Positions 36,040 to 46,916 of a stretch of DNA of 64,000 nt are shown here, one piece after another. The notes beneath the pieces are model-generated. The model was not told the origin of the DNA, searched no databases, and worked only from the letters and a program-made list of their open reading frames with translations. Source of the DNA: Epiperipatus broadwayi (Eukaryota > Onychophora > Udeonychophora > Euonychophora > Peripatidae); assembly GCA_028023455.1 (NCBI GenBank), contig JAQFVV010006473.1, positions 475,702 to 539,701 of the forward strand, in the 5' to 3' direction. Both the position numbers and the translations under genes were made by a program. Position 1 is the first letter of the stretch; every line of letters begins with the position of its first letter.

Positions 36040-36968
36040 TTAACCGAAATATTTGGTATGAGGATTGGGTGGTGTGTAGGGTTTCAATTGTCGTGCATTA
36101 TAGATGCCACTAAACCCATTTTCTTCCAATAGAAAAGCATTTTCATGACATCTCTTCCGAACAAGATAGGGTCCACTATATAAGGGAAAAAATTTTTTAA
36201 ATTCCTTTTTTACTACACTGCTAGTCTTGGGGGATCTCAATCATACTTGATCCCCTTCCTGAAATTGGTGACATTGCATCCGTCCCCTCTTTATGCGATT
36301 TTTGGCTGCCTGGGCCAACCGTCTTCTAGCAGCTTCTTGGTCACGAATAGGGTCAATAACTATTTCATCTAGTGGCACCAGGTTTGGAAATAAGTTGCGA
36401 CATGGCTTCCCATAATGAAGGCGTTCGGGCGTAAAACCGGTAGACTCATTTATCGTCTGGTTTATACAGTTAACTATTTCTGGAGTTTTATTTACCCAAT
36501 CCCGGTGGTTAGTTGATATGTAGGTGCGAAAGAGACGATTTGAGTTCTCTCATGACTCTTTCGCAGGGGTTAGATTGGGGATTCCTAATCGATGTCAACC
36601 GATGAGTGACTTGTTGCTTCAAAAGCCAGCCCTTCCATTCCCTAGAGGTGAAGGCTGAACCATGATCTGATAGAATAGAATTAGGTTTTCCCACCTCAGG
36701 GAATTGTTTATCTTGGAGGGTCCGAATCGTATTCCTTGAGTCTGCAGCCCGGACAGGATATGCTCGTACATATTTGGAAAAAACATCATAGGTCACGAGT
36801 AAATATTGGAAATTTCTAAATTTGGGCAATGGGCTGTAGTGGTCGATTGCAATTAACTCATTGGGCCTTGATGCAGTTATGGGTTTCATAGTTCCAGCAT
36901 AAGACTTGTTCGGAAACTTAGTCCGGGCACACATTGCACATTTCCGTAACACTGTGAGGATCTGTGTC
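36040..36968 (-). pseudogene. Gypsy integrase (catalytic core and GPY module)
   Basis: Continues from RNase H. The zinc-binding H...H part lies just upstream (EHVHKTLGHYG) and CAMCAR near 36930. The core shows all three acidic residues: AIDHYSPL, SDHGSAFTS and NPCERVMREL. Past a frame change near 36510 come HRDWVNKTPEIVNC and FTPERLHYGKPC, then the C-terminal GPY module (YSGPYLVRKR, ending TKYFG at about 36040). Breaks: an in-frame TAG at 36968-36970 (probably a former TGG), the shift near 36510, and an in-frame TGA at about 36241. No chromodomain is visible after the GPY module. Confidence 0.88.
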
Positions 36969-38553
36969 TACATACCTGGCCAGTAAAATTGACATCTCAA
37001 GGCTTCCTCAGTTTTCTGTGGCCCATAATGTCCCAAGGTTTTGTGGACATGTTCGATCAGTTGCATCCTAATCTTATTTGGTGTCATGATTTTCCATGGG
37101 CTCTCCATGTCTTTGGTCTTACATTGGAGGATTCCATCTTTTAAACAGAATTGGGAGTATCGCTGTGCATTTCTTTTGTTTGTACACATTAGGTGATTGG
37201 TTCCCAGGTTGGAGATAATGTTAGCATATTGGTCATCTTGCCAATATCGTAGATTTGTCAAATCGGTTTCCATAGGGGTCTTTGTGGTTGTGGCCATAAT
37301 TCTGAGGGTCTGGTCATTCAGCTGAGGATTTTGGATACTGGCAGGTACAGGATGGTGGCTTAGGATATCTGCCACAATGTTCTCACATCCTGGGCAGTAA
37401 GCCACTCTGTATTGAAACTGTTGGAGGGCCAGGCTCCACCGGATCAATCGATCATTTGTAAGTAAACTCTTATTCAAGAATTCCAAACATTTGTGATCGG
37501 TTACTATGACCACCTCAGACCCCAGGAGAAATTGACGGAATTTCTGGCACGCCCAAACGATTGCTAGGGTTTCTTGTTCCGTGGTGGTATAGTGTACTTC
37601 GGCTCCCTTTAAAGAGCGGCTACAAAAATAGAGCACCTGATGCTTTCCTTCTTCCTTAATTTGGAATAACACAGCCCCCAATCCCTGCTTGCTACTATCA
37701 GTCTGGACGTAAAAGGTCCTTGTAAAATCAGGATGACACAACATTACAGCTTGAAGAAAATTTTTTTTTATGTTCTCAAAATCCTTGTCATGGGCTTCGG
37801 TCCATTCCCATTTATGATCTTTCTTTAGTAACTCTATCAGCTTTCCTGTCTCATGAGCAAAATTTGGGTAAAACCAGTGATAGAAGTTACAAAGTCCCAA
37901 GAAAGATCGGACTTGTTTCCGAGTTTTTGGTTTGGGGAAGTGCTCGATGGCTTCTACTTTGTCAGGGTGGACTTTGACCCCGTCCTCAGTTACAACATGC
38001 CCAAGGAATGTAATTTCTTTTACTACAAAGCGACTCTTTTCCAAGTTAATAGTTATGTTTTCTTGGGCACCTTCATGGAAAAATTGTTCAAGGCATTTCA
38101 AATGTTCAGTGATGTTTTTTGATGCAATTACTATATCGTCCACATAGCAGACCATATTTTTCTGTACCTCTTTGGATAGGACTTGTTTTAAACATCACAT
38201 TAGACCTGCCCCACTATTAATGAGTCCAAAGGGAACTTGCTTTAACACATGGGTATGTCCTCCATACCGAAATGCGGTATACTTTCGGTCACGAGGATCT
38301 AGGGCCATCTGCCAATAACTGGCGGTAAGGTCTAAGGTAGAAAAGATCATCTTCCCTGCCAACTGGACAAATACCTCCTGGACCGGTGGCGGGATGTCTC
38401 TCTCAGGGATGGTCATGCTGTTTAATTTTCGTGCGTCCAAACATAGCCGCAAATCTCCATTTTTTTTTCACCACAACTAACGGATTGTTATAGGGAGATG
38501 GGCTCCGCTCAATAATGTCTCACTCGATCATCTGTTGAATCTGCTTTTCCACC
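36968..38553 (-). pseudogene. Gypsy reverse transcriptase and RNase H
   Basis: RT fingers begin near 38500 (ERSPSPYNNPLVVVKKK), with a frameshift at the nine-T run 38461-38469, then RLCLDARKLN, motif A FSTLDLTASYWQM and motif B region QVPFGLINSGAGLM. An in-frame TGA at 38195-38197 interrupts; the frame resumes with motif C YVDD at about 38145. RNase H shows the acidic residues in YVQTDSSKQGLGAVLF, TTTEQETLAIVWA, VIVTDHKCLEF and CENIVADILSHHP. One further shift lies near 38560 between gag-pro and RT. The two nonsense codons are single transitions away from sense codons, so the damage is recent. Confidence 0.92.
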
Positions 38554-39861
38554 TCATCCCGGTATTGGAATGGGATATGTTTTGGATTGGGTATACGATT
38601 CCTCCTTCACTCGAATTCTATGAGTATACCCCTTTATTTTTCCAGGAGTCTGGGCAAACACCTGAGCATAATTTTCTAATATGCTTTGGATACTTCTTTT
38701 ATCTTTGGACTCTGTAATAGCTGAGTCATGGACCTTTTTTTCAATCAATGCGGAATCAACAGGCTGGATCAAGCAGCTCTGCTTCTCAGGTACGGCTTGG
38801 TGGGTCACTTTGAAATGTGTTGATTCATTGTCGAACAGGCATTTTCTTCCGAAATAATCGATAATTCCATGATTTTGGGTTAGAAAGTCGGAACCCAACA
38901 CCATATCATAGATCAGTCCAGATACAATCAAGAAAGTATGGCCCATCAATCTCTCATTGATCTTCACCTCTAGCCAGATTTGACTGTTCTCACTCATGAT
39001 TCTTTTCCCATTAGGTAAGGTCAACTGGATGGGACGTGTTGGCAATTGCATGATTTCCCATTCTCTCTCTACACTTTTAATCCATGCCTTTGATACGATC
39101 GATGCTTGGCTTCCTGAATCCACTAGCGCTAATACCTTGGTGGATTCTATCATCACTTCAATAATAGGACACAAGCTTGTGGTTGTAACATTCTCCATGT
39201 TTTCTTTTTCCCATTTTATGTTAGTCATCTGGCTACCATCTGGTTTAAACTGATTCCATTGTTTCTTTAAATATTCTGGGCATTCCTGTGTGTCCCCCTT
39301 CCCTTGTTCTGGGTTCAATGTTGGGGTTCCATCTGTTTCTGGATTACTAAATCCATAGTCTATTGAAACCAAAAACTCAGCCATTTCATTTATTTTGTTG
39401 ATCCGGCTTATGATCATCATTTCCTGCATCTTCATCGGCATGTTCTGTCGTATGGTACGGATATATGATTCTGACCATGTGATATCTGGTAGAGATCTGA
39501 GTCTTGCGGCTTGCTTTAAAAAGAATTGCGCATATGTTTCTTGGTGATTAGTTGGGAATTTTTCATTGGTTATAGTGCGCAAAATATACTCCTGTCTTTC
39601 TTCGCTCCAAAAAATCTTGCATAGTGCCCGGCAGTACTCTTCAAGATCTGTTGGTTTGTGTGTCAATGATCGCCACCAGTCTTTAGCGGTTGCTTCCAAA
39701 TGCTGGCTCGCTATGGCCATTTGTTCTCTATTGCTCAGTGCAAATAGTGAACACATCACCTTCAGATTTTCCATATGTTCCTGTGGACTCTCCTGTGGTT
39801 CACCATGGAAGATCTGGATCTGCATAAATGGTGCAGTGATGGGTAGTTCCTGATGCCTCAT
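38554..39861 (-). CDS. Gypsy gag-protease polyprotein, open over 435 codons
   Basis: An uninterrupted frame. Residues about 1-200 form the retrotransposon gag domain (MQIQIFHGEPQESPQEHMEN, LEATAKDWWRSL, YAQFFLKQAARLRSLPD). Residues about 225-345 are the aspartic protease, with catalytic LVDSGSQAS and the flap-side DMVLGSDFL. The last about 60 residues (ILENYAQVFAQTPGKIKG, then THRIRV) are the linker that normally leads into RT. No CCHC zinc knuckle is visible between gag and protease. A preceding basic frame (39994-39800, MTIFQKKNKSELTKKYKKE) overlaps its start in another phase and may be the true N-terminus joined by a frameshift. The product would assemble particles and process the polyprotein. 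Confidence 0.88.
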   Translation of the reverse strand: MRHQELPITAPFMQIQIFHGEPQESPQEHMENLKVMCSLFALSNREQMAIASQHLEATAKDWWRSLTHKPTDLEEYCRALCKIFWSEERQEYILRTITNEKFPTNHQETYAQFFLKQAARLRSLPDITWSESYIRTIRQNMPMKMQEMMIISRINKINEMAEFLVSIDYGFSNPETDGTPTLNPEQGKGDTQECPEYLKKQWNQFKPDGSQMTNIKWEKENMENVTTTSLCPIIEVMIESTKVLALVDSGSQASIVSKAWIKSVEREWEIMQLPTRPIQLTLPNGKRIMSENSQIWLEVKINERLMGHTFLIVSGLIYDMVLGSDFLTQNHGIIDYFGRKCLFDNESTHFKVTHQAVPEKQSCLIQPVDSALIEKKVHDSAITESKDKRSIQSILENYAQVFAQTPGKIKGYTHRIRVKEESYTQSKTYPIPIPG

Positions 39862-41094
39862 TTTGTTTACTAGAATTCCCTTCTACTTTTTTGAAAAACT
39901 CTTTAAGCATGAAATTTTGGTTGCTATACTTTCTGACTTCCTTTTTATATTTCTTCGTTAATTCACTTTTATTTTTCTTTTGAAAGATAGTCAATTTTAA
40001 ATGTCTCTGTGAAATATATTTTAATATTTTGATTTAGACTTATTGTCACTTCTAATTATTTGAAAATTAAGGCTTGTTTCTTTCTTCTTTTATTTTATAC
40101 AGGATATACACCTCTCTCTCCCTCCTCTCTTCAACTGTCTTCCTTTTGCCATTTTTTTTTGTTGCTGCCGACTGCTGCTGATAACAGGAAAAAATATTTG
40201 ATCATCACATGTATGTGTATGATCTGAATTCAAACTGCCCTGCTGCTTGACTTTTGGTTGTTTTTCTGCACCTATAATAGTCTTACAAAAAAAAAATTAG
40301 TGATTTGTTTCTACAATATAATGTTCTGCTCATGATAATTATACATAGCAAAATAGTGGACAATAATTAAACTCTCTCTCAACCCCTAACATCCTGGTTT
40401 GAACTCATTTTGACATGTAGTTATTATATTACTGTTGGCACATTTATATGGTGCCAGCCAACAGGATATAACAAAAAAAAACAATTTCAAATACATCTGG
40501 GCTACTCAACTAGTAAATATAACTAAGTATTTGTTACACATTATAAACTCTATTACATATATAATGTACAGAAAATACACTAAATATGACATATACCTTG
40601 TTATAATTTCAAGGTTTATCACTTACGGTTGAAGTACATGGGTTTTATTTATAAACATTTTCATTTTTGCATATATAACTTAAGAAACATATTTTATATA
40701 TTTGTAAAACCAGATACAGGAAAAAAAAATCACTTATGGGTGAAACACATGGGTATCGAAAATTTTTTTCATTTTTAAGACAAGATTTTTACATTTGTGG
40801 CTGTAAACATAGAATACAATATTTTTCTATAGTTGCACAACCAGATACCACAAAAACCATTTACATTTATGGTTGCAACACATGGACATTGGTTTTCATA
40901 CAAATTTTTCACATTTTATATATATAAAATCGGAAAACAAACTCGGGTAGGAAGGAAATATACATATCTATCATCAATGATCTCTTACAACCTTTTTTTA
41001 AAACATACATATAAACAGAATTCAGTACTCAGGGTATGTGGATGTTTATATCGAAACCCCACTTGGGCAGCCAAGCCCGGAAAAAAAAATCCAC
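39862..41094 (-). other. Gypsy 5' leader with degenerate tandem repeats
   Basis: Region between the 5' LTR and gag. Next to the LTR the minus strand reads GTGGATTTTTTTTTCCGGG; the primer-binding site should lie here, and TGG is present, but the following T run does not match a tRNA end I can name. Between about 40618 and 40925 a 110-135 base unit recurs three times (CACTTACGGTTGAAGTACAT near 40620, CACTTATGGGTGAAACACAT near 40731, CATTTATGGTTGCAACACAT near 40865). Confidence 0.6.
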
Positions 41095-43920
41095 TGTACC
41101 GGTCAAAACAGTATGCTCACTTAACAAGGTTCCAAATCCTAAGCAAAAGTACCTCGAATCCGATCATGCTCGAGATACACAGGTCTGGAACAATCCTGAA
41201 TTCTAACCTATTTGCCTATTCTTCGAATCTCTGACCCAATGAACAACAATTCTGATGACACAGTAAAATTATTTTAAATCCGTGCCCATAAGCAGAGCGG
41301 TGGAGCATAAGATCAGACTGATGATGATGATCGAGGTCGGAGTAGCCCAGGAATTACATTTATTATACTTATTTGTTAATGCTAAGCTCTTAGCCAACGA
41401 AAATAGTTCTAAATATTAACTATAAACTAATAATTCAAAACAAACCAGGATTTACATGAATATATATATTTAATAAATGTAGAAAACGCATATATATGTT
41501 ACAAAATTGTTTCACGCTTGGAGTGATCTTATACATTTTGAAAACTTGGGATTTGTTCTATAACATCCCCATTACATCAATACTTGAATAAATACCATTT
41601 TATAGAATGTGTTATAAGTTGTGCGGGGTTAATATGTCAATTTACAAGTGTTTACAAATAAAATGTTGTGGATGTACAAACAATCTACAAGATCGGAACA
41701 GATTCGGATTACAGAAAGATACGATAATTTAACATTAATCATTTTGACAAATAAATATAAATGTACGGTCTCAATCATTTATCTACAATCTTAAAATCAT
41801 CACATATGTTTGATAGGCATTGTTTGGACATAGCGTCTATAGACTAAGTATACATAAGGAACAAACAATGCGCAATATTTACGAGAATAAATTATACAAA
41901 TTGATTTACGTCTCTGGGAATCGATAAAGCTTTTTAAAGAAAAGCAGTTTTTAGATCAACATACTGAACGTATTTTACGAAATGAATCTTTATCTTTAAC
42001 ACGTCATTGCGACTTTACTAAGATTAGACAAATGATCAAGTTAATGAGCAAAGTAACGGTACTAGCATACAATAACGAAAATAAGGCCTCATGGCGATTG
42101 TGGATATTTAATCATTTAAAAGAGTACTTTGAAATGAACTTAGATTGGATATGTCCGCACCTTCTGGCGGAGTGATATCAAAGTAGAGGCTGAGAATGAG
42201 ACCCCAGATCATTATGTACCACCATCTGCAGCACATAATCCTCTTAAACTTTACATTCAACAGAGAGTAGCGTCTCTGGTTAGGAACGATTTTGAAAAGA
42301 AGGACGGGAGCTTCATGCTTTTGACGTCCCCAATAATAAAACAATCAAGAAATGGAAAGATAAAATATTAGAAAAGAAAATATATGCCAGCAGCGTTTCT
42401 ATAATTTTATAATATCACTTAAAGTTTGAAAATGGTCTAACCTCTCGCGCAATAATCTGTTTCCAATTCTGAGTCATTTATCTAATCATAATGAATAATA
42501 ATGCTTCTATTTACAATATTATTAAACTAACCACATTTATATTTAAAGAATCGATTCCTAAATACGTATTAACTGGTGGAATTTGCCCTTCAGGCACCAG
42601 CAAAAAGGAATGGATTAATTATAAGAAAGTTCACGATCTTTTTAAAATAGAAAATTAAAGCAAAATTCATCCGCAGTAAAAGTTTTAAATTTACTTTAAG
42701 AGTAATGAATTTAAAATGAAACCAAACTCGCGAGCAATTTCTATATAATATAGACAAAACTCTATTGATAAGTTTTAAATAAAGCCCACCCTTTTCCCAA
42801 GTAAAACAATTATTTCCCCCCTTACTCGCGAATTTAGCGATTTTGGCACATTAAAGAAAATAAATTATATCTATACATTAAACAAAGTATATGAAATCTT
42901 AATGGAATCACACACATTTATATATAATTTAATTAAGCATGAAAGGTAAGTTAAAATACACGATATTAATAAAAGATTACTGAGAGAGAGTTTAAAAGCA
43001 AAATTAACAGAAGCTTATAAAACAATATATAAATTAAGACATGATGGTTGAACTATAGATTACAAAAGTATTGACTAATAAAGGCAGTTCTATGTTAAAA
43101 GGTTACCTAAGAAAAAATACAGCATGGCGGCGTCATTAGCAATCAGCAGTTGGAAGCAATCATGTTGTATGGTTGGCCAGATGGAACATGGCACTTGTAG
43201 GCAGACAGTTCTTCGAGAGAAAAAGAAAAAGGTGCTAGATTCCACTACTCAAAATTCATCGCACAGAACTTGCGTTGGCTTCTTAAAAGTAATTAACTCA
43301 ACTGACTAAACTCCTCTGAACTTAACTACGAACTGAAGGTAAACTGAACTGACTTCCTTTGTTCTGTGGTCCCTTTTATAACATTTTAATACTGCCCAGA
43401 ATGCAATCTCATCTACCAACCTTATCTCTGTAATCCCTTTAAAAAAAGCAACATTTAATTAGCAAAATATTTTCAGTTGATAAGGCCTGAAATACCATTT
43501 TTAACTGTTTTGAAGGATTTGAAAACAACTGATAAACAATTTGTTTTTTTTTATTGTAATTAAGATTTATAAATTTTAATTATAGACAACGATTTGACCA
43601 AAGATAATTTCAGTATTTCAAGCCTTCCCCATTTTTTTCTTTGTTGTTACATTAAATGCACACAGATATAAAAATAATTACAAATGTATTTTCCAGCAAT
43701 AAAATTATTGCTTTAGTCAAAATATATATACGCATCACTCAAACTACTGTTTCATTTTTACTAACAAAGATTAATTTCACTAATCTTTAGAATGATTCGG
43801 CATACAGTGTGTGAGTGAATAGCATATATTTATAGCAGTGTCTAAATTGCGGACCCCTAGGAGGTTAGTGTAGATGGTGTCACATGAAGCATCGATGATG
43901 ATTAGACATCGATTGGTTCA
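41095..43920 (-). repeat. Gypsy 5' LTR (about 2.8 kb)
   Basis: Upstream LTR of the minus-strand element, TG...CA, 2826 bases. Compared with the other LTR it shows scattered substitutions (for example GCCCATAAGC against GCCTATAAGC near 41286) and a few single-base indels. It is followed outward by (TA)n at 43921-43942, the insertion target. It should drive transcription into the element from the TATA box at 43371-43382. Confidence 0.93.
43371..43382 (-). promoter_or_regulatory. TATA box in Gypsy 5' LTR
   Basis: GTTATAAAAGGG on the minus strand, identical to the copy in the other LTR. Transcription would start some 25-30 bases lower in coordinate and read through about 2.2 kb of LTR into the leader. 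Confidence 0.62.
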
Positions 43921-43964
43921 ATATATATATATATATATATATTGTTAACTACATATACTTACTT

Positions 43965-45070
43965 TCTTGAGAGTAGCAAACTCTCCATACAGTATAGCAA
44001 ACTCTCCATATAATAGTCCTACCAAGTGCAAGACTGTAATCAATGGATTCAGGAAGGTTTGTGCATAAACTTTCTATCTAGTACCTACTTATCTAATATT
44101 CCTAGACTAATTTCTAGCTTGTGGCTTTCATCAGTGAGGAGGTTTGAATTTGAGAGCATTGCATATAGATCTTAGAATCTAATGCAACCACCCAGCAGCC
44201 ATATTTGATCTATTTGGTTAACTATAAAGCTAGGATCCCAAGATGAAAACACCATAATGTTTCCAACCTAAGCTCATTTGCTTGTATAGTCATATATATC
44301 TGAACTCAGTTCAGCATCCATACATTTTAGTATCTTTGGTTTTTCAAAAACCATAGTCACCATTAACCAATGGGCAGAATAGGTACAAAACCATCAAAAC
44401 ATTACATGTTTACCATTTCATAAACTTATACATGCTGTTAATAAAAGTACCAAACTCTCCATAAAGAAGTGCCATCATATACAAGCAATTGATTATTAAG
44501 GCTTGCATTTGGTGGTACTACTGCATGGAGAGTTTGGTACTATTCTTAACAGCATGTGTAAGCTTATAAAATGGTGATCATGAGATGGTTTGATAGTTAT
44601 ATACTTATCCTAACCATACATTAATGGTGACTGTGGCTTTGGTAAACCAAAAATACCAAAATTTGTAGATGCTGAACTGAGTTTAGATTTATATGACTAT
44701 ATGAGCAAATGAGCTCAGGTTGAAAACATAATGGTGTTTTCATCTTGGAATTTCTAATTTTATACTAAAGCTATACTTAACTAAATAGGTAAAAGATGAC
44801 TCTGAAGAGTTGCACTACATCCTAAGATCTAATTGCACTGATCTCAAATCCAAGATTGTTCACTGATGATAACCATTAGATGGAAAGTAGTCTGGGAATG
44901 TTGGACGAGTGAGCACTAGATAGGGGTTTTATGCACAAACCTTCCTGCATCCATTGATTATGAAGCCTTATGCATGGTAGCCCTACTGCATGAAGTTTGA
45001 TATTCATGACTAGCATGATTAAGCATACAAAATAGTGATAATGTGATATTTTGATAGTTTCATATTTACT
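43965..45070. repeat. Large foldback of an about 468-bp unit
   Basis: The left half (about 43965-44485) is the reverse complement of the right half (about 44490-45070) with moderate divergence. Paired landmarks include AAGGTTTGTGCATAAA (44055) with TTATGCACAAACCTT (44930), and CAAACTCTCCAT (44452) with ATGGAGAGTTTG (44525). Within the right half the start of the unit recurs about 468 bases later (TTGATTATTAAGGCTTGCAT near 44487, TTGATTATGAAGCCTTATGC near 44954); the left half also contains more than one unit (CAAACTCTCCAT near 43979, 43999 and 44452). So the structure is inverted tandem units. No protein is recognised. Confidence 0.7.
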
Positions 45071-45074
45071 TTCT

Positions 45075-45600
45075 TATATTCCAACTTTTTGTTACATTTC
45101 ACATACACATTTCTTTATAAACATTACAAGCATTTCTTTATATAAGTACAACCAATTTGATATATATTGCCATTTAATACATTTTTACTAATTACTTTTT
45201 AATTGTCAATACCTTTACATACAATTTGTTTTATTTAAGTACATTATCTAACCAATTCATTATATTTAAAATAGGTTTGTTTTTTATATATAGATTTTTT
45301 TTACTATTTTTCTTTATATAATTTTACTTTTTCTAACATTTTTATCTCAAAATTTATCTGCCCAAATTCTTGCTATATATATTAACATTTGAATTTTTAT
45401 CACTTAAATGTTCTTTTAATCTTATCTTTAAGTTATTCTTTGTTGTACCTATACATAACACATTTTTATTACTTTTTTACAATCTAAACATTCTATACTA
45501 TAAATTCCAATCATATTTTCAACATTAAATTTTTTTGTCTCATTTAACACATTTCCTAAATTAAATTTCTTTTTATACGCATTACAATGTATCAAAATAC
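45075..45600 (-). pseudogene. PLE family-3 endonuclease fragment, left arm of head-to-head pair
   Basis: On the minus strand: GIYSIECLDCKK near 45500, then in a shifted frame LCIGTTKNNLKIRLKEHLSD and KNSNVNIYSKN. These are the GIY, the Y/C-IG and the R..EH parts of a GIY-YIG nuclease of PLE type. It is followed by 3' untranslated sequence to 45075. It is 5' truncated with no RT, and differs clearly from families 1, 2 and 4. The opposite arm at 45617-46219 is a diverged copy in the other direction. Confidence 0.72.
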
Positions 45601-45616
45601 TTTTTTAGGACTAAAA

Positions 45617-45951
45617 AAATTATGAAAGACATATATAGAAAAAAAAAGGGAAAGTAATTTAATTTTGTAACCGGTATATAAAAAAAAAATTTTAGGAAAT
45701 AGGATAAATGAATCAAAAAATAATGTTCAAAATATGAATAGAATTTATAGAATTGAATATTTCGATTGTGAAAAAGAGAATAGAAGTGTTACAACATAGA
45801 TACAACAAAAAAGAAATTAAAGACAAGATTACAACAACATCTATGTGATGAAAATTCAAATGTTACTATACATAGTAAAAAATTTGAGCATATAAATTTT
45901 AAGATAAATTTTTTAGAAAAAGTAAAATTATATAGGGAAAGAATGGTAAAA

Positions 45952-45989
<38 letters not shown>

Positions 45990-45996
45990 AATGTTA

Positions 45997-46036
<40 letters not shown>

Positions 46037-46219
46037 AACCTGTTTTAAATAGAATGAATTGTGTAGATAATTGTATTTAAATAAAACAAATTGTATGTAA
46101 AGGTATTGGCAATTAAAAGTAATTAGTAAATATATGTATAAAAAGGCAATATTTAATAAATTGGTTGTAATTATATAAAGATATGTGTATGTAAAAAGTA
46201 ACAAAAAATTGGAATATAA
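45617..46219 (+). pseudogene. PLE family-3 endonuclease fragment, right arm of head-to-head pair
   Basis: Plus-strand counterpart: RIYRIEYFDCEKE near 45740, then (shifted) TTKKKLKTRLQQHLCDENSN and KKFEHINFKINFLEKVKLY to about 45950, and the same 3' untranslated sequence to TTGGAATATA. Two (TA)n tracts (about 45953-45986 and 46001-46034) interrupt the tail and are absent from the left arm. The two arms meet at their truncated 5' ends near 45600-45617. Confidence 0.72.
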
Positions 46220-46241
46220 AAAAATAAATATATGTAGTTTA

Positions 46242-46512
46242 TATAAAGTTATAAAATCAAAACTACCCCAAATCCAAAATTAAACCAGACCAGCATAAAA
46301 CTAATATTAAAACACAACCTAAGGTTTCACTGCTACAAGCAGACTTCTCAAGTGTAAAGAACTACCAAAAACTACACAATATATATAATATTAAAAACTA
46401 CCCACAATTCCATTCACTTCCCATCCACCCTTAATATTAAAGAACTCTTAAATAAGTTAATTGCTTCGGAATAATAAATTTTCAATAATAAAGACTCTTT
46501 TATAAAGTTATA
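46242..46512 (-). mobile_element. 5'-truncated PLE family-1 copy with 12-bp TSD
   Basis: 46254-46500 matches the last about 250 bases of family 1 on the minus strand, from within LLKIYDSE of the endonuclease C-terminus through the stop, the hammerhead-like motif (46312-46355) and the 3' terminus. TATAAAGTTATA occurs exactly at 46242-46253 and 46501-46512, a clean target-site duplication. This fixes the 3' end of the family at GTTTTGATTT and shows 3'-anchored integration with 5' truncation, as expected of target-primed reverse transcription. Confidence 0.88.
46312..46355 (-). ncRNA. Hammerhead-like fold, truncated PLE family-1 copy
   Basis: Identical in all paired positions to the motif at 10535-10578 (stem I ACAC/GTGT, stem II CTGC/GCAG, GAA, stem III ACC/GGT), with the same TTGAGAA core variant. 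It lies between the endonuclease stop and the 3' terminus. Confidence 0.5.
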
Positions 46513-46575
46513 AGTATAGAAAAAATGTTTACTGATAGATAAAAAAGAAATGCTATTGTTTTTTATGATGAGAAT

Positions 46576-46871
46576 GGTATATATATATATATATATATAA
46601 TATACAAATCAATATATATATATCAAAATACAGTACAATTTATATAAATTATAATCTTTTAGAAGTACTTTCGACTATACACTTTGTAGTCTTTATCAAC
46701 TATATAACGTTGGATTCAACGTTATATAGTTGATAAAGACTACAAAGTGTATAGTCGAAAGTACTTCTAAAAGATTATAATTTATATAAATTGTACTGTA
46801 TTTTGATATATATATTGATTTGTATATTACATATATTGTGAAATGAATACAGATATCAAACTTTATTTATT

Positions 46872-46908
<37 letters not shown>

Positions 46909-46910
46909 GT
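46576..46910. repeat. Near-perfect palindrome (arms about 112 bp) with hammerhead-like core, flanked by microsatellites
   Basis: Arms 46600-46712 and 46717-46828 are almost exact reverse complements around GATT. In the right arm, reading plus: TTGATAA (46730-46736), A, stem II GACTA with TAGTC, GAAA (46757-46760), and a two-base stem III AG/CU, ending before CTA, which can pair with TAG upstream. This resembles a hammerhead with two core changes (C3 and G8 equivalents). (TA)n flanks on the left and (CA)n(TA)n on the right (46872-46910). It probably consists of two inverted PLE-type termini; the outer end recurs at 22881-22918. Confidence 0.6.
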
Positions 46911-46916
46911 GCTCTT

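Larger units (their letters stand above)
32200..43920 (-). mobile_element. Nearly complete Ty3/Gypsy LTR retrotransposon, minus strand
   Basis: Long terminal repeats at 32200/33001-35823 and 41095-43920 begin TG and end CA. The internal region (35824-41094) encodes gag, protease, RT, RNase H and integrase in that order on the minus strand, the Ty3/Gypsy order. Both outer flanks are (TA)n, consistent with insertion in a TA microsatellite; the 4-5 base target duplication cannot be resolved there. A polypurine tract (GGGGAAGAA on the minus strand, 35824-35832) abuts the 3' LTR. The LTRs differ by roughly 1-2% by eye, so the insertion is recent. Its pol carries a few stops and frameshifts. The true length is about 10.9 kb once the artificial gap and duplicate are removed. 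Confidence 0.93.

Noticed and set aside
37853-39853. Plus-strand frames of 60-95 codons across the Gypsy internal region
   Set aside because: They are antisense shadows of gag-pol, whose motifs are clear on the minus strand.
45789-46204. Minus-strand hydrophobic frames of 82-101 codons
   Set aside because: They are Tyr-Ile runs from (TA)n and lie antisense to the family-3 PLE endonuclease fragment.
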